Source of the DNA: Nematostella vectensis
Taxonomy: Eukaryota > Cnidaria > Anthozoa > Actiniaria > Edwardsiidae
Length of the DNA stretch: 64,000 nucleotides
Direction of reading: 5' to 3'
Assembly: GCF_932526225.1 (NCBI RefSeq)
Contig: NC_064045.1
Location: 9,790,022-9,854,021, forward strand
Shown: piece by piece, positions 44,401 through 58,261 of the stretch
How positions within the stretch are numbered: position 1 is the stretch's first letter
Layout: each line of letters begins with the position of its first letter
Program-made: the position numbers and the translations under genes
Notes under the pieces: model-generated
What the model was told of the DNA's origin: nothing
The model's input: only the letters and a program-made list of their open reading frames with translations
Databases searched by the model: none

Positions 44401-45632
44401 GCCGTTCTTATTTTTGGGACATTTTAAGGCTGAATATGTTTTTAACGATGTTCTTAAGTGTATATAACAATATAATATCCAATGAATTATTGGAAGAGAA
44501 TTACACTAGAGATCAATAGCAATGATAAGGCTGATACTATGAGCACAATTTGATTCTGCATTTTAGAACGCAATAAAGACTAAAAAAGAAAAAAAAATAT
44601 GCTATCGGGGCCTCGGCATGTTCTTAGCAAATTTGGTGAAATCTCAGGCTGGACGTTCTTATAAAAAGGGTTCTTATAAAAAAAAGAGTTTGACCTGCTT
44701 GCTGAACAGGTAACAGGTGTAAACAGGCCTGGATCGGCGGCTGTGAAGGGACGTAAATTAACACCATTTTACACACAATTCACGCTGTCTTTTAGTGACC
44801 ATTTTCAGTTACAATGACATGACAATGCTCACTAACAGTACACACCTAGGGAAACTTGATTCAGAAGCCTCGCTTTTTTGTGCCTTTCGCATAGAAAAAC
44901 TATTTAAAATAACTAGACGACATACAAAAAGAAGCCCTTAATGAGCTCAGGGTCTACTGGTTGGTTCTACTGTCTAATGAAAAACGACAAAACACGTAAA
45001 AAAATTAATGTCTACGGACAGAGAAATATTTTGCGGTTAAAAGTCTCCACCAGGTTTGGTTTCCCCAGGTCATTGTGGCAAAGGGTGTTCTGGACATACT
45101 AATAACACAAACACTTTAGTGTTGTTGGAGGAGTATATCCACTTCAATCAAACTTGTTTGCAAGAGGGGTCTAGAACCCTCCCTTGCCTGACGTTGTCGA
45201 ATACAATATGAGTCTTAATACAGAAGTCTTTTCATGAAATAGTTTTTTAAAATTGCTAGTATTGCTATAAGAATAAAAACTAATTATCGAAGACACACAA
45301 CAATTTGTAACTTTAATTTGTTTGCATTTTAATCAAGAAAATTCTGTTCCTTCATGCAACAAGGGCAATTTACACATTAACTGAGGCACGACACCTGCTT
45401 GGGGTAAATCATTTATTGAAAATACTTGGCCGTTAAAATAACCAATCACAATGCATCGACAACAAACCGTTAAACATTTAACTACTTGGCAGTAAAATAA
45501 CCAATTACAATGAATCGACAACAAAGTTAAACATTTAACTTTATCCAAACAAATAAAATTTTCGATTCTTTAAATAAATGTTAACGAGAAATGCTTGAAT
45601 CTAAACTCAATAAAAAAGAGACGGGGGTGATC
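44401..45632. mobile_element. Interspersed repeat copy 2 (empty-site paralogue of 9058-10821)
   Basis: Collinear with the first copy from GCCGTTCTTATTTTTGG to GGGTGATC. It lacks the 467-bp insertion and has several deletions of a few to 40 bp. It includes the SINE-tail-like part at about 44740-44840. Confidence 0.75.
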
Positions 45633-45639
45633 TTAAAAT

Positions 45640-48600
45640 TAGGTAAAGTCGTTGCGATAGTCACTTCTATTTTAGACATTTCGAATTGGCGTGTTTCCCA
45701 CAAGGTTTTTTTAAATCTGTGTTTTTAATCGTGTGTTCCACGCGTGAGGTTTTTGTAGACCGCAAACTGCGAGCAAATGACAAAAAAGTCGGGGATATTC
45801 AATCAACATTCGCGAGATAACACTGCACAGCAGATGGTGACAGATACGAGGGTGTTTTATATTGATCCCAACCTCGTTCCCAGGGTCTTCTGGGTATACC
45901 TAAGAAAAAGTGGTTTTCAAAAACCCGTGAAATACGATTTAGTGTCTTTAGTACTAATACACTGTAATGTCTTTGTTCTCGTTTGACGATTACACTTATT
46001 ACACTTATTACACAACATATATTTAGGGGTATTGACCACATGGTCTTCACATGGATCTTTATTGTTTTCTAGATAAATAACATATCAAGAAAGATTGTCG
46101 TTTTTGTCAAAAGTCGGAAACTAATCAATTTCTGATTTAGAATACCTGCAAGAACACTTTTTTATGTAGTCGTACCTCTTTAGTTATGTGACTGTAGTTT
46201 TAATCACAAGAGAGAAAAAAGTGTTTATGGCAATCTTAAGTCAATTGAGAAGGTCTTTGAAAAGTTTTCTCGGTACCGGAACGACAGGTTTTTTTTTTTT
46301 TTTTTACGAACCATGATTTAATCAAAAAAAAGTTTACATATGATAAATAAACTTTTAATTAATTAACTTTTTAAAAATGAACAAACAAATGAATAAATAA
46401 AAAGTAAATGCTTCGAGGAAGCTTATCATGGATTATGGAAAACTTGTGGTCGGGAATCTTATCATGAAACAATAATAGCACAGTATGTCTCTCCTAATAT
46501 ATCCCTCTATACAACCTTAGCCACTAAGCCTTCCCTCATTCTGTTATCCGTATACCCCATGAATTCACATGTTGTCACCACCCCCGCCTCGATATCTTAT
46601 CCCCACCAAGCGGCAAAAAGACTTCATAAAAAGTTGCATATCTGATGGGACTAAGCTTCCTTATATTGATTCACTTGTGATAAGAGTGGCTATGCTTTTA
46701 AACTATGTGCGAGACTTGTATACTGGTCATGAATAGCGCATTGTGTGAATACTTTATTTTTAATTTGTCTTATTCTATTTGGCACAACGTTTTTTTACCA
46801 TTTCATGCCTTTTAAGGACAGTCCTTGAAATATTCAATAATGTTAGCGCAGGCTGATAAGAAAGAAATGATTTTGACTATAGAGCATCCTACACAACAAA
46901 TCTGATTTTATAAAAGAGTTTGTATAAAGAATACTTTTTCATCCCTTTATGGCTTGCTGTTTTAACTTGGGACCTACCCGGAAGAATTAAAGTATTTCTT
47001 ATGTTCTCAATGTCTGTGTACTGAAAACTGACAAACTGGAGAAAAAAAATACCATAACGGTTTACTTAATTGAAGATTCTATATATGTAAAATTTGGTTA
47101 GCGGCTGTTGACTCCAAATTAAAGCAAAAAGTAGACAACACTTTTTATCAGTTTACCTAGAAGCTTCCTCCATAAACAGCACAACGCCAGACCACTTCAC
47201 ACTTGACGTTAGCTCAAAGCCTGTTTGTTTCTGTGATCTTTTCTAATTCAATTTGCTTAATGTCCTATATATGCGGCTTTTCCGTCAAATTCAATTTAAA
47301 TGCCGAATTAAAGCGCTTTTTCCATTCAAGTTACTGTATTTTGTAAAATGGTAATTTCCGAGGTGTAAGAGAAGGCTTCCATTAAAAATAAGTAGAGGAG
47401 AGAGTTGGCGTCCTGTCTATTTCAATCCTTCTCGTGGTTTTTCAAGTGCCTTTTCGCACCCACATGTATTTGCAACTTGAAAAAAAAGAAATTTTATCTT
47501 CCAAACAACTAAGATACAACAGCTTTACAATAGGCCATTTTATTGTGAAAGCCTAACAACTACCTACGATCGATTACAGGTGATTTCGGTTACAGATGCC
47601 TTTTAACTTTACATTATGTTCCAGGCTTAGTATTGTGCTCATTTGGTGTAAAAAGCCAATGGACTGAAGCCGAAAGGCCTGACATTTGTTTCCCTTGTGT
47701 TATTTCATTATTATTATTTCTTGTTTTGTATTTTTGTTTTATTTCATTTTTATTGCAGTATTTTTTATTCTTCTTTCTCGAAATTTCGTTATGAAGGACT
47801 CTAATACAGTGTGTTTGTATAATATTAGCATTTTCAATCGAGATAACATTTGCATAAAGATAAACTTATTAAACCTTAATCCAATAGCCTTAATCGGCTC
47901 TACACATTTATTTTTTTTTTCCATTCTTTCCTCGCAGGCCTCTTATTCAACCTGTTTTTTTTTCTTAGGTGACCGCGCGTAAACGTCATAAATCAATCCG
48001 AATCTCACCGGTACGATTAGAATTCAACTTATATGCTGAAAAAGCTTTCAGCTCTAACAGGATGTGCAAAGCTATTATGCTAAAGTAGAGCGCTGTTGGA
48101 CAAAACAACGAGAGCTGTAGATCACTTCGAGTAGTCACCTTAAGATTTTCGTCGCGTGCTCTCAAACCAACTTAGATGGCCACCGTTGACAAGCTCAACT
48201 CCGGTATGTAATCTAAAATCATGAATTAGACGTCCTAAACACGGGTTCTCTCAATATTGTCAGAACTTAACAGAAAAGTGGAAACATTGCGCTTTAAAAC
48301 GGCTTTAAGTAAATATCTAGGAGTTCTTAAGTCAAGTGCCACTTCGATCTAGAAGTAGCGTTTAAAAGTGGTAGAAAATTATTTATGTTCATTTTCCAGT
48401 TGGAAACCCTCTCGACATTCGTCACAGGTCAAACTAATGAAAAGACAGAAATGCAGAGTGCTGTTATCCGGGGATAATTCTTCAGCAATGATGGAGACAG
48501 TTTCCATTTTTAAAATATTTTTTTTTAACGTTCGCATGGGAATAGGAACAGATAGATCCATTCTGTCCCACACGCGAGCAAAAAAAAAAAAACAATTGAT

Positions 48601-51310
48601 GAGTCACCAAAGAACCCATCAAATCCTTTACCAGTCAAAGTGTAAAAAGTCGTTCTTTGTTGTAATGGTTATTTCGTTTCAGTACTTCTAAATTAAGACG
48701 GGCTTTTCAAACAGATTTAAAATGTCAAACATTTTGAGGCAAATACTTGGATTTATCAACCTTCAGTTGTCTATGCATGCGGGGGGGCTGAATGTTTTTC
48801 AAATTCGATTCTAATTTGAATGAGTTTATGACTTGTATTTTTAATAAAAATGTCTGAAAGTAATTGAAAACGGACGTAAATAAGGCAAACTTTGGTATAG
48901 CCTTTCTAAAATTCATTGCCATTTTTTTACATTTGATTTACTCTTGATTTGTTCATTTTTCATCGCAGATATAACATATTTTGGTACATGTACAAATTCA
49001 TCATTTTTCTAGGCGTCGAAAACTTACACGTTGGATGACAAATAAACCTGAAACTTTGTTTACATAGCGTCTAAGAATAGGTCTATCAAAATAGAATTCC
49101 TCAAAAGCTGCACAAAAAAGTAGTGCAGTGCATAAATTTAATTATTGTATTTACTTTGCGTACAGTCAATGCAAAACGTTGACAGATACTAATACCTATA
49201 AACTCCAGTTGATTGAAATGATTTTTACTAAGTGATTAGATTTTTCCTCTGTATTAAAAAATAGAGCTCGTCTCCATAGTAAAAAATATATACACTATAT
49301 GTACAACTGGAATCCGTAAGCGGAACTTTGGTTCCCGGGAACGGGAAATTGATTCAAGCAATGGGAGAGGAACAAGATTATTTATGGTATATATCATACT
49401 TGAGCGGGGGAACAAACAGAAGCTGCCATGAAAACAGGATTAAATCCAATCACTTACACCAGAGGGTCCAGCTTCTCTACCAAAGAGGTACGAATTGGCA
49501 AACCATTAGGGCTAGACAAATTGTATTTTCACGTGTGAATTCGTAATCCAATGATTTTTTTCTGCCGTCGTCGTCACCGTTGCCGTCCAAGTTTTTTTAA
49601 CGTCCTTATTTATTGCTATAAGAAACGCGGGACAAAGGTGGCAGCGTTTTTTTTTTTTTTTTTTTTTTTTGTAATTTGTTTAAAAATCAATTTTTAATTT
49701 ACCTTTTGAATTTCACAGTTCATGTTTTGGACCGCCTCCGTGCTAACAATTTCACTATTGTTAGCAGTTTTGTCTCATGATCAATATTAATTTTATTAAT
49801 TGCAATTTTAATTTATCAAAATTACAGAACATATATGTTATTTACTAGCTGGGAGGTCCGTATCGTGAAATATCGCGCGCGTTGCAAAATCATTATGGCG
49901 GGAAATTGTCAAAACACAGCACAGGGAGTTTGAAGCCGAATTCCGTAAAGTCAATGATTCTAGATAAAATGACAAATAAAATGCCGTTTACGTGTGAAGA
50001 TCTATAAACTCGGGAGTAAAAACCTGTTTTCGATTGGCATTTTACAAATCAACTCACTATTTCGAGCTTTGGAGGCGAGCGGTCCGGTATCGCGGGGTCC
50101 GGATCGTAGGATACCGGACCTCACGAGAGCCAATCAGAGCGCGCGATTTGATAGATACCAGACCCCGAAAAAAATAAAAACAATTAACCCTATTCAGACC
50201 GGGGAAGGAGAGGGGGGAGGCGTCTCAGCCCCGACCCTCCGGTAAAAGGGCAATAACTTCTGAACTAAGGTAAAAGTAGCTAGACAGCTCATCCTTGATG
50301 ACTTTTCCCCAAATGCATCTGCAGACATCATGTTGATATGATGCTCCAGGTTACCATAGCAACCGGTCTTACACACCTAGGTTTCCAATATCTAAAGAAT
50401 GGTGAATTTCTCATATTTTTGTCCTCTTTTTCAAGGCGTTAAGTGCACCATTAGGTTTTATAAGTTTGGTTAGATGACTGATTTCACAACGGTAAGATTC
50501 GACCTCTTTATTTTGGGGTAAGGTTAATTTTGATCTCCTAAAATCGTTGACAAAAAAATACTAATTTACAAGGTGACCCTAAATTTTCAAGGTGATATTT
50601 ATTCACCACACAATAGTATATTCAATTTTACATGTATTTCGATTGCTTTCTAGACCTCTAAACTAGACCTCTTAAAAGGGAAATTTGGGGAATACCATAT
50701 TTCAATATTTTTCTTCATATGAAAACATCATGTCTAGTTACAAGATACGAGTTGGAAAAAAATAACACCTTAGGACATCAAGAAAATATATACTGTTCCA
50801 AGTATAACTTCTTTTCACTAGCCTTCCTGAAATTAGGCTTAAGATTCTGGTTTTGTTGCTTCCTAAACAAATTGAGCTATGAGCTATTTTGGTTGCCCTC
50901 TCCTGTTTCATACTAATCACCTTCAAAAATGCTATGGCAGGAGGCATTGCTTTTAGATTCTGTTTTGTTACTGATGGAAAAACCCTGTAGATTTGTCCCC
51001 TCAATTCATTATATTACTTTCCTTAACCCCCCCCCCCCCCCCCCCTATGATAAGCCAGATTAATACGTGATATTCAGAATTCAATTCTTGAATAGTGCAC
51101 TGGCGTTCAGGCTTTCCTTGGAAAGATATGATCTACCGACGGCAGATCATTATCGGCACGATAAAGTATCCTTCAATGATATAAGTGAAACAAATTTACA
51201 GGATAATAGATACTTAGCTTTTTTTCTTAGATAACTATTACCAAAAGCGAGGGAAAATTAATTTGATATTCGACTGATTGAATGTAACGTAGCAACAACT
51301 GGTTTCAACT
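45640..51310. other. 5.7 kb of mostly unique AT-rich DNA without a recognised gene
   Basis: Only short frames. Noted: poly-T runs near 46290 and 49650, a palindromic TTCCCGGGAA at 49332, and a tandem CCGGTATCGC/GGATACCGGACC patch near 50080-50110. Also present are a piggyBac-like left end (TTAACCCTATTCAGACCGG at 50187) without a visible right end, and a poly-C run at 51028. A zinc-finger-like peptide at 48590-48660 is too short and broken to call. Confidence 0.5.
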
Positions 51311-51313
51311 CAT

Positions 51314-51480
51314 AAGCAAGTGTTTTTGTTGGGTTTTAGCGGAAGTAAAGATCGAGCAAAGAGTATGACCGCGCGAAGAATGGGGAGAGAGATAAAGGCT
51401 CCTCCTATCCCTAGTCTTCGCGCGGCTATACTCTTTCCTTGCTTTTAATTTCCACTGAAACCTCACGGAAACGCTTGCTT
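51314..51480. mobile_element. Foldback element, 167 bp
   Basis: AAGCAAGTGTTTTTGTTGGG at the left and its inverse CCTCACGGAAACGCTTGCTT at the right. Inner arms GCAAAGAGTATGACCGCGCG and CGCGCGGCTATACTCTTTCC pair strongly. No coding content. Confidence 0.8.
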
Positions 51481-53254
51481 CGTATAGGCTTACTCATACG
51501 AAATTATATTAACCCAAATGTAATTTGGTGAAAGTCACTTAAAATGATCGTTATCTGTAGTATGTAATTCGACTTTTTTCTCTTGAAAAAAGTATTGGGC
51601 AAGATTTAAACAACGGACTTAAGCAAACCAATAAAACTAGCTGATAACCCAAGTTACATTAAAAAGGGTAAAGTAAAATTGCGTTTCTACAGTATCTTAA
51701 AAAATACGGTAAACAAATGAAAAATTAGGAAAATATTCCAAGGTCCAATCTCATTTGATCAAAATGATAATATTGACTGTAACAAATTTATCAATGTAAT
51801 AATGTTTACAAAATTTTAGTGATGTTTTACTTTAGTTTCTAGGGTTTTTTTGAAAACAGATTATTTTTCACCTTACGTGATAAAAGCAAATAGATATTGT
51901 TTTTCTAGAAAAAAAAAAAGACATTATAAGATTCAGAAACTTAAAGACACCTCGATACTTTGCATATAAATGGTTTACCAAATTCACAGGTCTCTCTTTC
52001 ACACTTATTTATTGGCAGTTTTTCTAATGACGGAGGCTCATGCAAATGTGTCCCTATTCGCTGTAATTTGGTGGACTAGGAAAAGTCGTAGTCCTGCAGC
52101 TGATTTTTCTCATTCATTTGTCCAGCTGTCGGTGAGACTAAGCGATCGCTTTTGACCAGGAAAGCCCCTAACGAGGACTAAATTCACAGTAAAAGAGAGG
52201 TCTGACTTCATAAGTCTTCATTTCCCACGTCGTCGCTAAAAAGGGAGTCGGCCAAGAAAAGTCAGAACAAGCTCAACGTATTTTGTTTATCTCTTCTAAA
52301 AGATATTCTTACCGGTCGACAAAGACTCTGTAAGTATTCAATTCTTTTTTTGTCATTATATTTTTACTTTACGTTTACGTTTTTTTATTTATTTTATGTT
52401 GTTGTTTAGTGTCTCTGGGAAATTTCGTATAATAAATCAATCGACCACTGTCCCATATTCTATCTATCAAACAAGGTAGTTTTTCAAAAATTCATCACAT
52501 ATGTTAATATTTTAACTGGAAAACCGTGCGGACCTCTTAATTTTCGTATGTTTTGGGCGCAAATTAAACATAAAAAAAAACAGAACTTGGTACAGATGCT
52601 AAATTCTAAATATCGCTTCTTCTTCTTCTTTTTAACTAGTAATGATAAAACATTTAGCCATCTTAGGAATTTTAAGTTGCAAATTTACATATGATGCCGG
52701 TTTATTTCAAATTATTGATAAAATTTGAGATGAAAATGAAATATTAAAGACTGCACTCGTAAGATTTACTTACCGAAAGGGTCTGCATTGTCTGGAAAAA
52801 AATAAAGCAAACAACAACAGCTGGCTGAAAATAAAGTTTAGATTATTCGCGCAGTGAGTTGCCAATGAATCCATGAACTTAAAAGAAAATGAGAATAACC
52901 AAAAGTGCTTGAATATTCCACTTTTCGGGTGAAAACGAAAATTCTAATTTCCGTTTTTTGAATCTTTTTCGGCTAAAAACGTGTTTGCTAATTATTTTTA
53001 AACAGAAAGGAAACCGCCAGTAATTGCAGGCCTAAGATCGCTGATATGTTTAAGTCCAAGTCGTTTTAGCCAAATTCAGCTGAGTAACACCATTTTTGGA
53101 CGTATAGAAAGCCTGGTAACTTTTTGGAGCCGTTCAAGCACGGTCTATGCGAATTGAATTTATGAGGTTGTTGGGAGAAGAAACAAACTGATAATAAAAA
53201 CCCTATACTCAACTCAAGTTGAATTTTCAAGTGCGTTCTAAAATGATTCGAATC
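51481..53254. other. AT-rich stretch, nothing recognised
   Basis: No gene, terminal repeats or long frame. A cluster of TCT triplets lies at 52617-52632. Confidence 0.5.
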
Positions 53255-53347
53255 CAATACACGAAAAACTGGAATTGAGTCTGCCCTGAAGAAGTCTTAT
53301 TAAAGACGTAAATTTGGCAGAGTCGAATTCCAGTTTTTGGTGTATTG
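53255..53347. repeat. 93-bp hairpin
   Basis: CAATACACGAAAAACTGGAA then TTGAGTCTGCC pairs with GGCAGAGTCGAA then TTCCAGTTTTTGGTGTATTG. The arms are about 31 bp with a few mismatches. Confidence 0.85.
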
Positions 53348-53349
53348 TA

Positions 53350-55509
53350 TTCATTCTTCTGGTTAACGAATACGACTATTTGGGTTTTTTGTATTTATTC
53401 TAAAATAAATGGCAATTCTTTTGTTTCACCTTGTTTGAAGAGTGACCATTCTTCACTCCTTTGTTATTGTTTATATTTTAAGATACAGCGATTTTTCAGC
53501 GAAACAACTTCGGAGAATCCACCCACCATTAAAGTCCTATATTTAAGTAGCAATACTTGATTGAAAGTATCTCGCTTGATTAGCTATGGAAATGGATGCT
53601 TTCTCGCAGTGAGTGGAAGTCGTAAAATGGCGTCGTAGTTGTTTTTAAACCATTATTCTACGAAAACACTTAGTACAACGTCGCCCTAAATATTTAAAAC
53701 ACATAATTGTTGTCTGTTTTCGCCCGTTTTTCTTTGCGTATTATGCGGAATATGCAGATTCGGATGAGCCCACGCTATAATCGAGTTTAATATGCCGTAC
53801 GGTGGGTCAAATTTAAAAGCCGGACACTAAAGAGTTTTGGAAAAAGACTAGAAGAGGGAAACATATCGATAAGCAATTATTTCAAGCAGAAAAAAAAACA
53901 TCCAAGACTATATTTAGATTATTTCAATGGAAATATTTGAATTGTTTTCCAGCTATTAGATCAGCTAACTGGCTACACATGGCGCCACTCAGGGCCCAAA
54001 CTGTTTACTTATACAAATTAGAACACTCTTTTTTTATAGGAATGTCCTTCCGCCGTCTTACTAAAAAAAAGTGTGACTTTTAGATTGATGACACATCAGA
54101 GTAATCTAATTCGCTTGCTTTATAGTTTTGTCTAAATAGCACGTCTATTGCGGGACCGAGAGCACAACCGCAGGTGGACTTTTCGCCGTTGTGGGGTACT
54201 GCACCCTGTACAACTCCCTCCCCCCCGAACGGAACGACAGGAACTTTTCTTGAATCGCCCAAAGATAGATAAGGAAATGATGAATGCGAGAAGAAGTGAT
54301 AAAAGTGAAAAAGCCGAAACAAATAATCATCCTCTTATGTATAAATGTGTTATATGTATATATGTATTTCTTGCGAGATTATATCATGTGAGTAAAAGAG
54401 ATATTATTACAATGACATGTTACCTGCTTGATAAGCTGGATCGAAAGCGTCTAGACCGAATATTGTGTAAACACAGATACCCTTTGCCAAAAAAAGCTAT
54501 TTTGAGGAACGCTAAAAAGGCGCAAAACTAACTTTCTTTATTAGAGCAACACCGTAAATTGTCGAATCTAAAAAATCTCCATTCGAAACTTTGTTGTCGC
54601 CCAGCGACAAAATCCTTTGGGTTCTCAGGAATTGATTTTTCAGTTTACCCAAATAATCATGTAGGCTCTGAGCGTGTGACGTCACACGCGCCTTGGCCGC
54701 CATGTTGAGACTTTGTTTGGAAAGTCTGTAAGTGTTAAGCCGACGTATCGAGCAAAGAATATTAATTATATTGTATTAATATTAATTGTTAACATTAATT
54801 ATATTGAATATTTGTACGGAATGAGTGCTTCATGGCCATCTTTGTAGAGAAATATGTTCTTCAAGCACTGGATAAGATATGGATAAAGAATTCCAGGGAA
54901 CTATCGAAAGATTAGGACATTGAATACTTATTTATTGTGAAAAAAATTACTTGGTTTGCGTCCATTCGACGGGAAAAACGGATATGATGGATAGGAGCGA
55001 CGAAGAAACCTGGTTCAAATTTAACGAGCCACGCGACTGGTCAATAGCTCCATGTACTCTGCATATATATTTTTTCCAATGTTAAGATTTCGCACGTGAG
55101 TTTGACAGCGGCGGCGCGAAGCGGGCAAACCAATATATGGCAATTCTTTCGTGTAATTTGTGCCTCACGGCTGTAGCTTATAGCGACCAAAGATTTGTCA
55201 TCGGGGGTCATTCTTCCACATATCAAACATATTCCCCATGGATAGTGTCCTTCGTTTGTATTACCTTATATGGACATTGATGCCCATATTTAGAAGAGTT
55301 TAACTTTTTTCGCTCCCTGATGTCCAGGAAACATGGTGAAAAATGCTGATTCCTGTCAATTTGAGACAGGCGGCCAGAATTTGTCAAGAAAAAAAATGAT
55401 CCCTTGGTCAAATCTTTATCTCACTAATCAAGAGATTGACCGGGCAGGTTTGAAGGTCACCCAAATCTTGATATGCAAGAATATATTTGCCGTCTGTGCT
55501 TTAGGAAAC
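53350..55509. other. AT-rich stretch with unassigned frames
   Basis: A minus-strand frame at 54080-54260 (acceptor-like ggcgattcaag before it) encodes KVPVVPFGGEGVVQGAVPH and CGCALGPAIDVLFRQN and ends in a stop. A minus-strand ATG at 54703 (MAAKARVTSHAQSLHDYLG, in a GC-rich context) could be a first exon. I recognise neither and cannot connect them, so they are not called as genes. Confidence 0.3.
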
Positions 55510-56440
55510 TTAACCCTTTCACTCCTGAGTACTTTTGAGCAAAATTAGAAGAAAAACAGACTGAAAACAGAAACCTCCCCCCCCCCCCCTATTTCAAGTC
55601 TAACACTATCAGTTAAGCTAAGCTACCGCTGACCCAAGACGGTATGCCTTGAAGTTTCCAACAATGCACTGCAGTGCCTTTTCTTTCTAGCGACGGCACT
55701 ACTACAGCCTGTTGCTTACAACAGTTTTGCTTGTAATTTGCTTAAAAATTACAGCTTTTTCACATCTGGAGAGTGCCTTAGGACATCATAAAGTCTATTT
55801 GGGCATAATTAATGCTGTGCTTATGGATGTTTGCACGCTGAGGTTGATTCAATGGGATAATTCCTTGTCTGGGCTTCAACAAGCGAGAAAGGAATTTTCT
55901 AGTGAATGGCCTCATAATCTCCGATGTGGGCCATCTTTGCTACCCAACCTTATTCAAAAATTGTTTTCAGGCTTATTCTGAGTTCCTTGGACCTGGAAAT
56001 GTTTTGTTTGGCTGCGGGGCAAAGAGAAAAAAAAAACTGTTATGATTCTGGGGGAGGAGGTTGCCCGCCTGTCTGTCAAGGTATTGCCAAGACTCCCATG
56101 ATGCAGTGCAGGCATGCAAAATAGGCTAAACATGGTGACTCGCTTCTAATGAAGGTTCTAGCATTTCATTATTGTGACTGATTGGGACCTGACGGAGGGC
56201 AATAACGGTATCTATTTGTGACTTGATCTGTGTTTGCTTGTCTCTATTTGTAGTTTGGAATTTGTGTCTTTTTTGGTTTGTTTCCTAATTGGTCAGAAAT
56301 CAAGGTTGATATTTCGACGAAAGAGTCAATTCTATTACCATTGCTTGGATGCACTTTTGAAGGTCGTCTATGCCTTGGGGGAATCCATGAGTATCCAGGT
56401 CTGGTGATGTTTGCTTTGCATTTCTGACGTTTTGGAGTTG
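55510..56440. mobile_element. TTAA-type (piggyBac-like) non-autonomous element, copy 2
   Basis: Starts with TTAA and CCCTTTCACTCCTGAG, then AAACAGACTGAAAACAGAAA, a poly-C run, and AGAGTGCCTTAGGACATCAT. It is collinear with but clearly diverged from copy 1 (14951-15922). The right terminus is degraded; homology fades near 56440 (GACGTTTTGGAGTTGGGCC). Confidence 0.75.
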
Positions 56441-56572
56441 GGCCTATATTTTACGGGCGTCTCAGGGCGTAATAGTATTGAAAGACTTAAGCGATGAATA
56501 CAAATGCTTCTGCGCTGACTTCCGAAAGTTCGCCATATTGTGGAACAGTACTTAGAGCGCATGCTCTTTAAT

Positions 56573-57355
56573 TTAACACATTGACCCCTCAACCGGCCTG
56601 TACCGGCTTTGGGAAGTACCCACAACTCAAAAAATTCATAAATGCAAAATAAACACAACAAGATGAAGATACACAGGCATCAGTCTAAGGGATAAATGGT
56701 CTTGCAGATATGCATCCAACCAAAGTGTTGGCATCTACTCTTAAGCCAAATAATAGCACAGGTTCTTTGACAAATCTCAAATCGAACAAGGAGAGAAAAA
56801 CAAAATCACCCCTCTCAATAAAACGCTCAAAATACCACACAAGGAAGAGAGATCAGCAAACACAGCTCAAGACACAAATAGATACCTTTATTCTGATCCT
56901 CCAGGTAAACAATTTTGGAATCAATTTGGTTTCAGAAAAGACAGCATTTAGGAGAGCTGTAGTGATTCATTAGAAAATTATTTTCTCATCCAGGCAAAGC
57001 CAAACAAGAAAAAATCATCATGAATCCACCTTTGCTTGCAAATATCCATAAGCAAAGCACTCAATTATGCCCCAAAAGACTTCATGATGTCCTGAGACAC
57101 TCTCCTAATATGCTCATAGCTGTATTTTTGATGAAAAATACAAGCAACCATCAACTTGTGCTGGCTTCAGCACAACAACGAGGGATTAAAAGTTGGGACC
57201 GCAAAGTACTGTTGGAAAGCTTGGATACCGCTGACTAGGTGCAGCTGTGTTTGACTTTGACGGGCTGTATAAAACTCAGAATAGGGGGGGAGGTATCTGT
57301 TTCAGTCTGTTTTTTGTAAATTCAGCTCCAAAAAAGCCAGGAGTCAATGGGTTAA
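56573..57355. mobile_element. TTAA-type (piggyBac-like) non-autonomous element, copy 3, both ends intact
   Basis: TTAA at 56573-56576 and 57352-57355. Inverted ends ACACATTGACCCCTC at the left and, reversed, CCCATTGACTCCTGG at the right. It is in reverse orientation to copies 1 and 2 and closer in sequence to copy 1, from which it differs mainly by an internal deletion at TTTAC|CTGGAGGATC. No coding frame. Confidence 0.88.
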
Positions 57356-58250
57356 GGGGGGAACGGGTTTATTTCTTGTTGGGGAGGGGGTATTTTTTTC
57401 CAATTTTGTACAAAGGTTTGAATTTGAATCAATTATTTTCGGTTCAAGTTCGGTTCGACGTATGCTGGCAACCCGCGCCACACACGATCCGATTCGACTC
57501 GGCGACTCGAACTTGAATCTATTTAACACACTCGAACCGATTCGCGGCAAACGTCGTACCGTTCATGTACATGTTTCCAAAACAATAGGTTCGACTGAAT
57601 AAGGTTTCATGTTAGGTTCGATGTATACAAGCCTAAAGCTTTGTAAGATGTTTTTGGCCGCGACTAAAAGCGGCATTCATTCGGTGAAGGTCTTTAAATT
57701 TCCAATTACCCTATCGGGTATGAAGCATAACAGGGCAGTTATCTAATCCGCCGCTGTAAAAACGTGACTATAAGAAAACAAATGTACCATAACAAAAAAT
57801 AAAACATATATACCTGCGTAATTTGCGGCTAAAAATAATGTTGTGTCGATTAGAATGATGGATTATTTACCGGTATAACGTCATGATTTCCTTAATCGTA
57901 ACAAATGCTGTTTTCAGTAAACGTGCCGCGGTTAACACGAGTTATCACGTGCATTAAAAGTAAAAAAAAAGATTTGCTAGACCGCAGTAGGTGAGCATGT
58001 TCGTTTATGTGATTAATTATTATCTTTTAACGGGGATATAAACTATCGTCTATACAAAAAAAATATTTTGCCTTTGGAATCAAGGACAAGATGTACTGGC
58101 ACTTTTAAACAGCATTCTTCAAGGAAATGAAATAATATCTTCGAAGCTAAAGCTCTTCTAACTAGCCCTTTTAAATATGGTAAGTCTTCTTTTGTATAAG
58201 CACTTCTTTTGTAACACAAGGGATTCGGAACTCCTACAAAAATAAGGATG
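57356..58250. other. Unassigned stretch
   Basis: Starts with G- and T-rich runs, then a patch rich in TTCGA/TCGAA with local self-complementarity (57425-57545). The rest is AT-rich. No gene seen. Confidence 0.45.
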
Positions 58251-58261
58251 AGGATGGATGA

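Noticed and set aside
48368..48691. C2H2 zinc-finger gene (plus strand LMSHQRTHQILYQSKCKKSF; minus strand CDECREGFQLENEH)
   Set aside because: Each resembles part of a finger, but the two are on opposite strands, single, and lack the spaced Cys/His pairs; probably chance or an unrecognisable relic.
50187..51050. Complete TTAA element starting at TTAACCCTATTCAGACCGG
   Set aside because: No matching inverted right end could be found in the following kilobase.
54080..54703. Minus-strand two-exon gene (MAAKARVTSHAQ... and KVPVVPFGGEG...)
   Set aside because: Donor and acceptor signals are weak, phases untestable, and no family recognised; left as unassigned frames.
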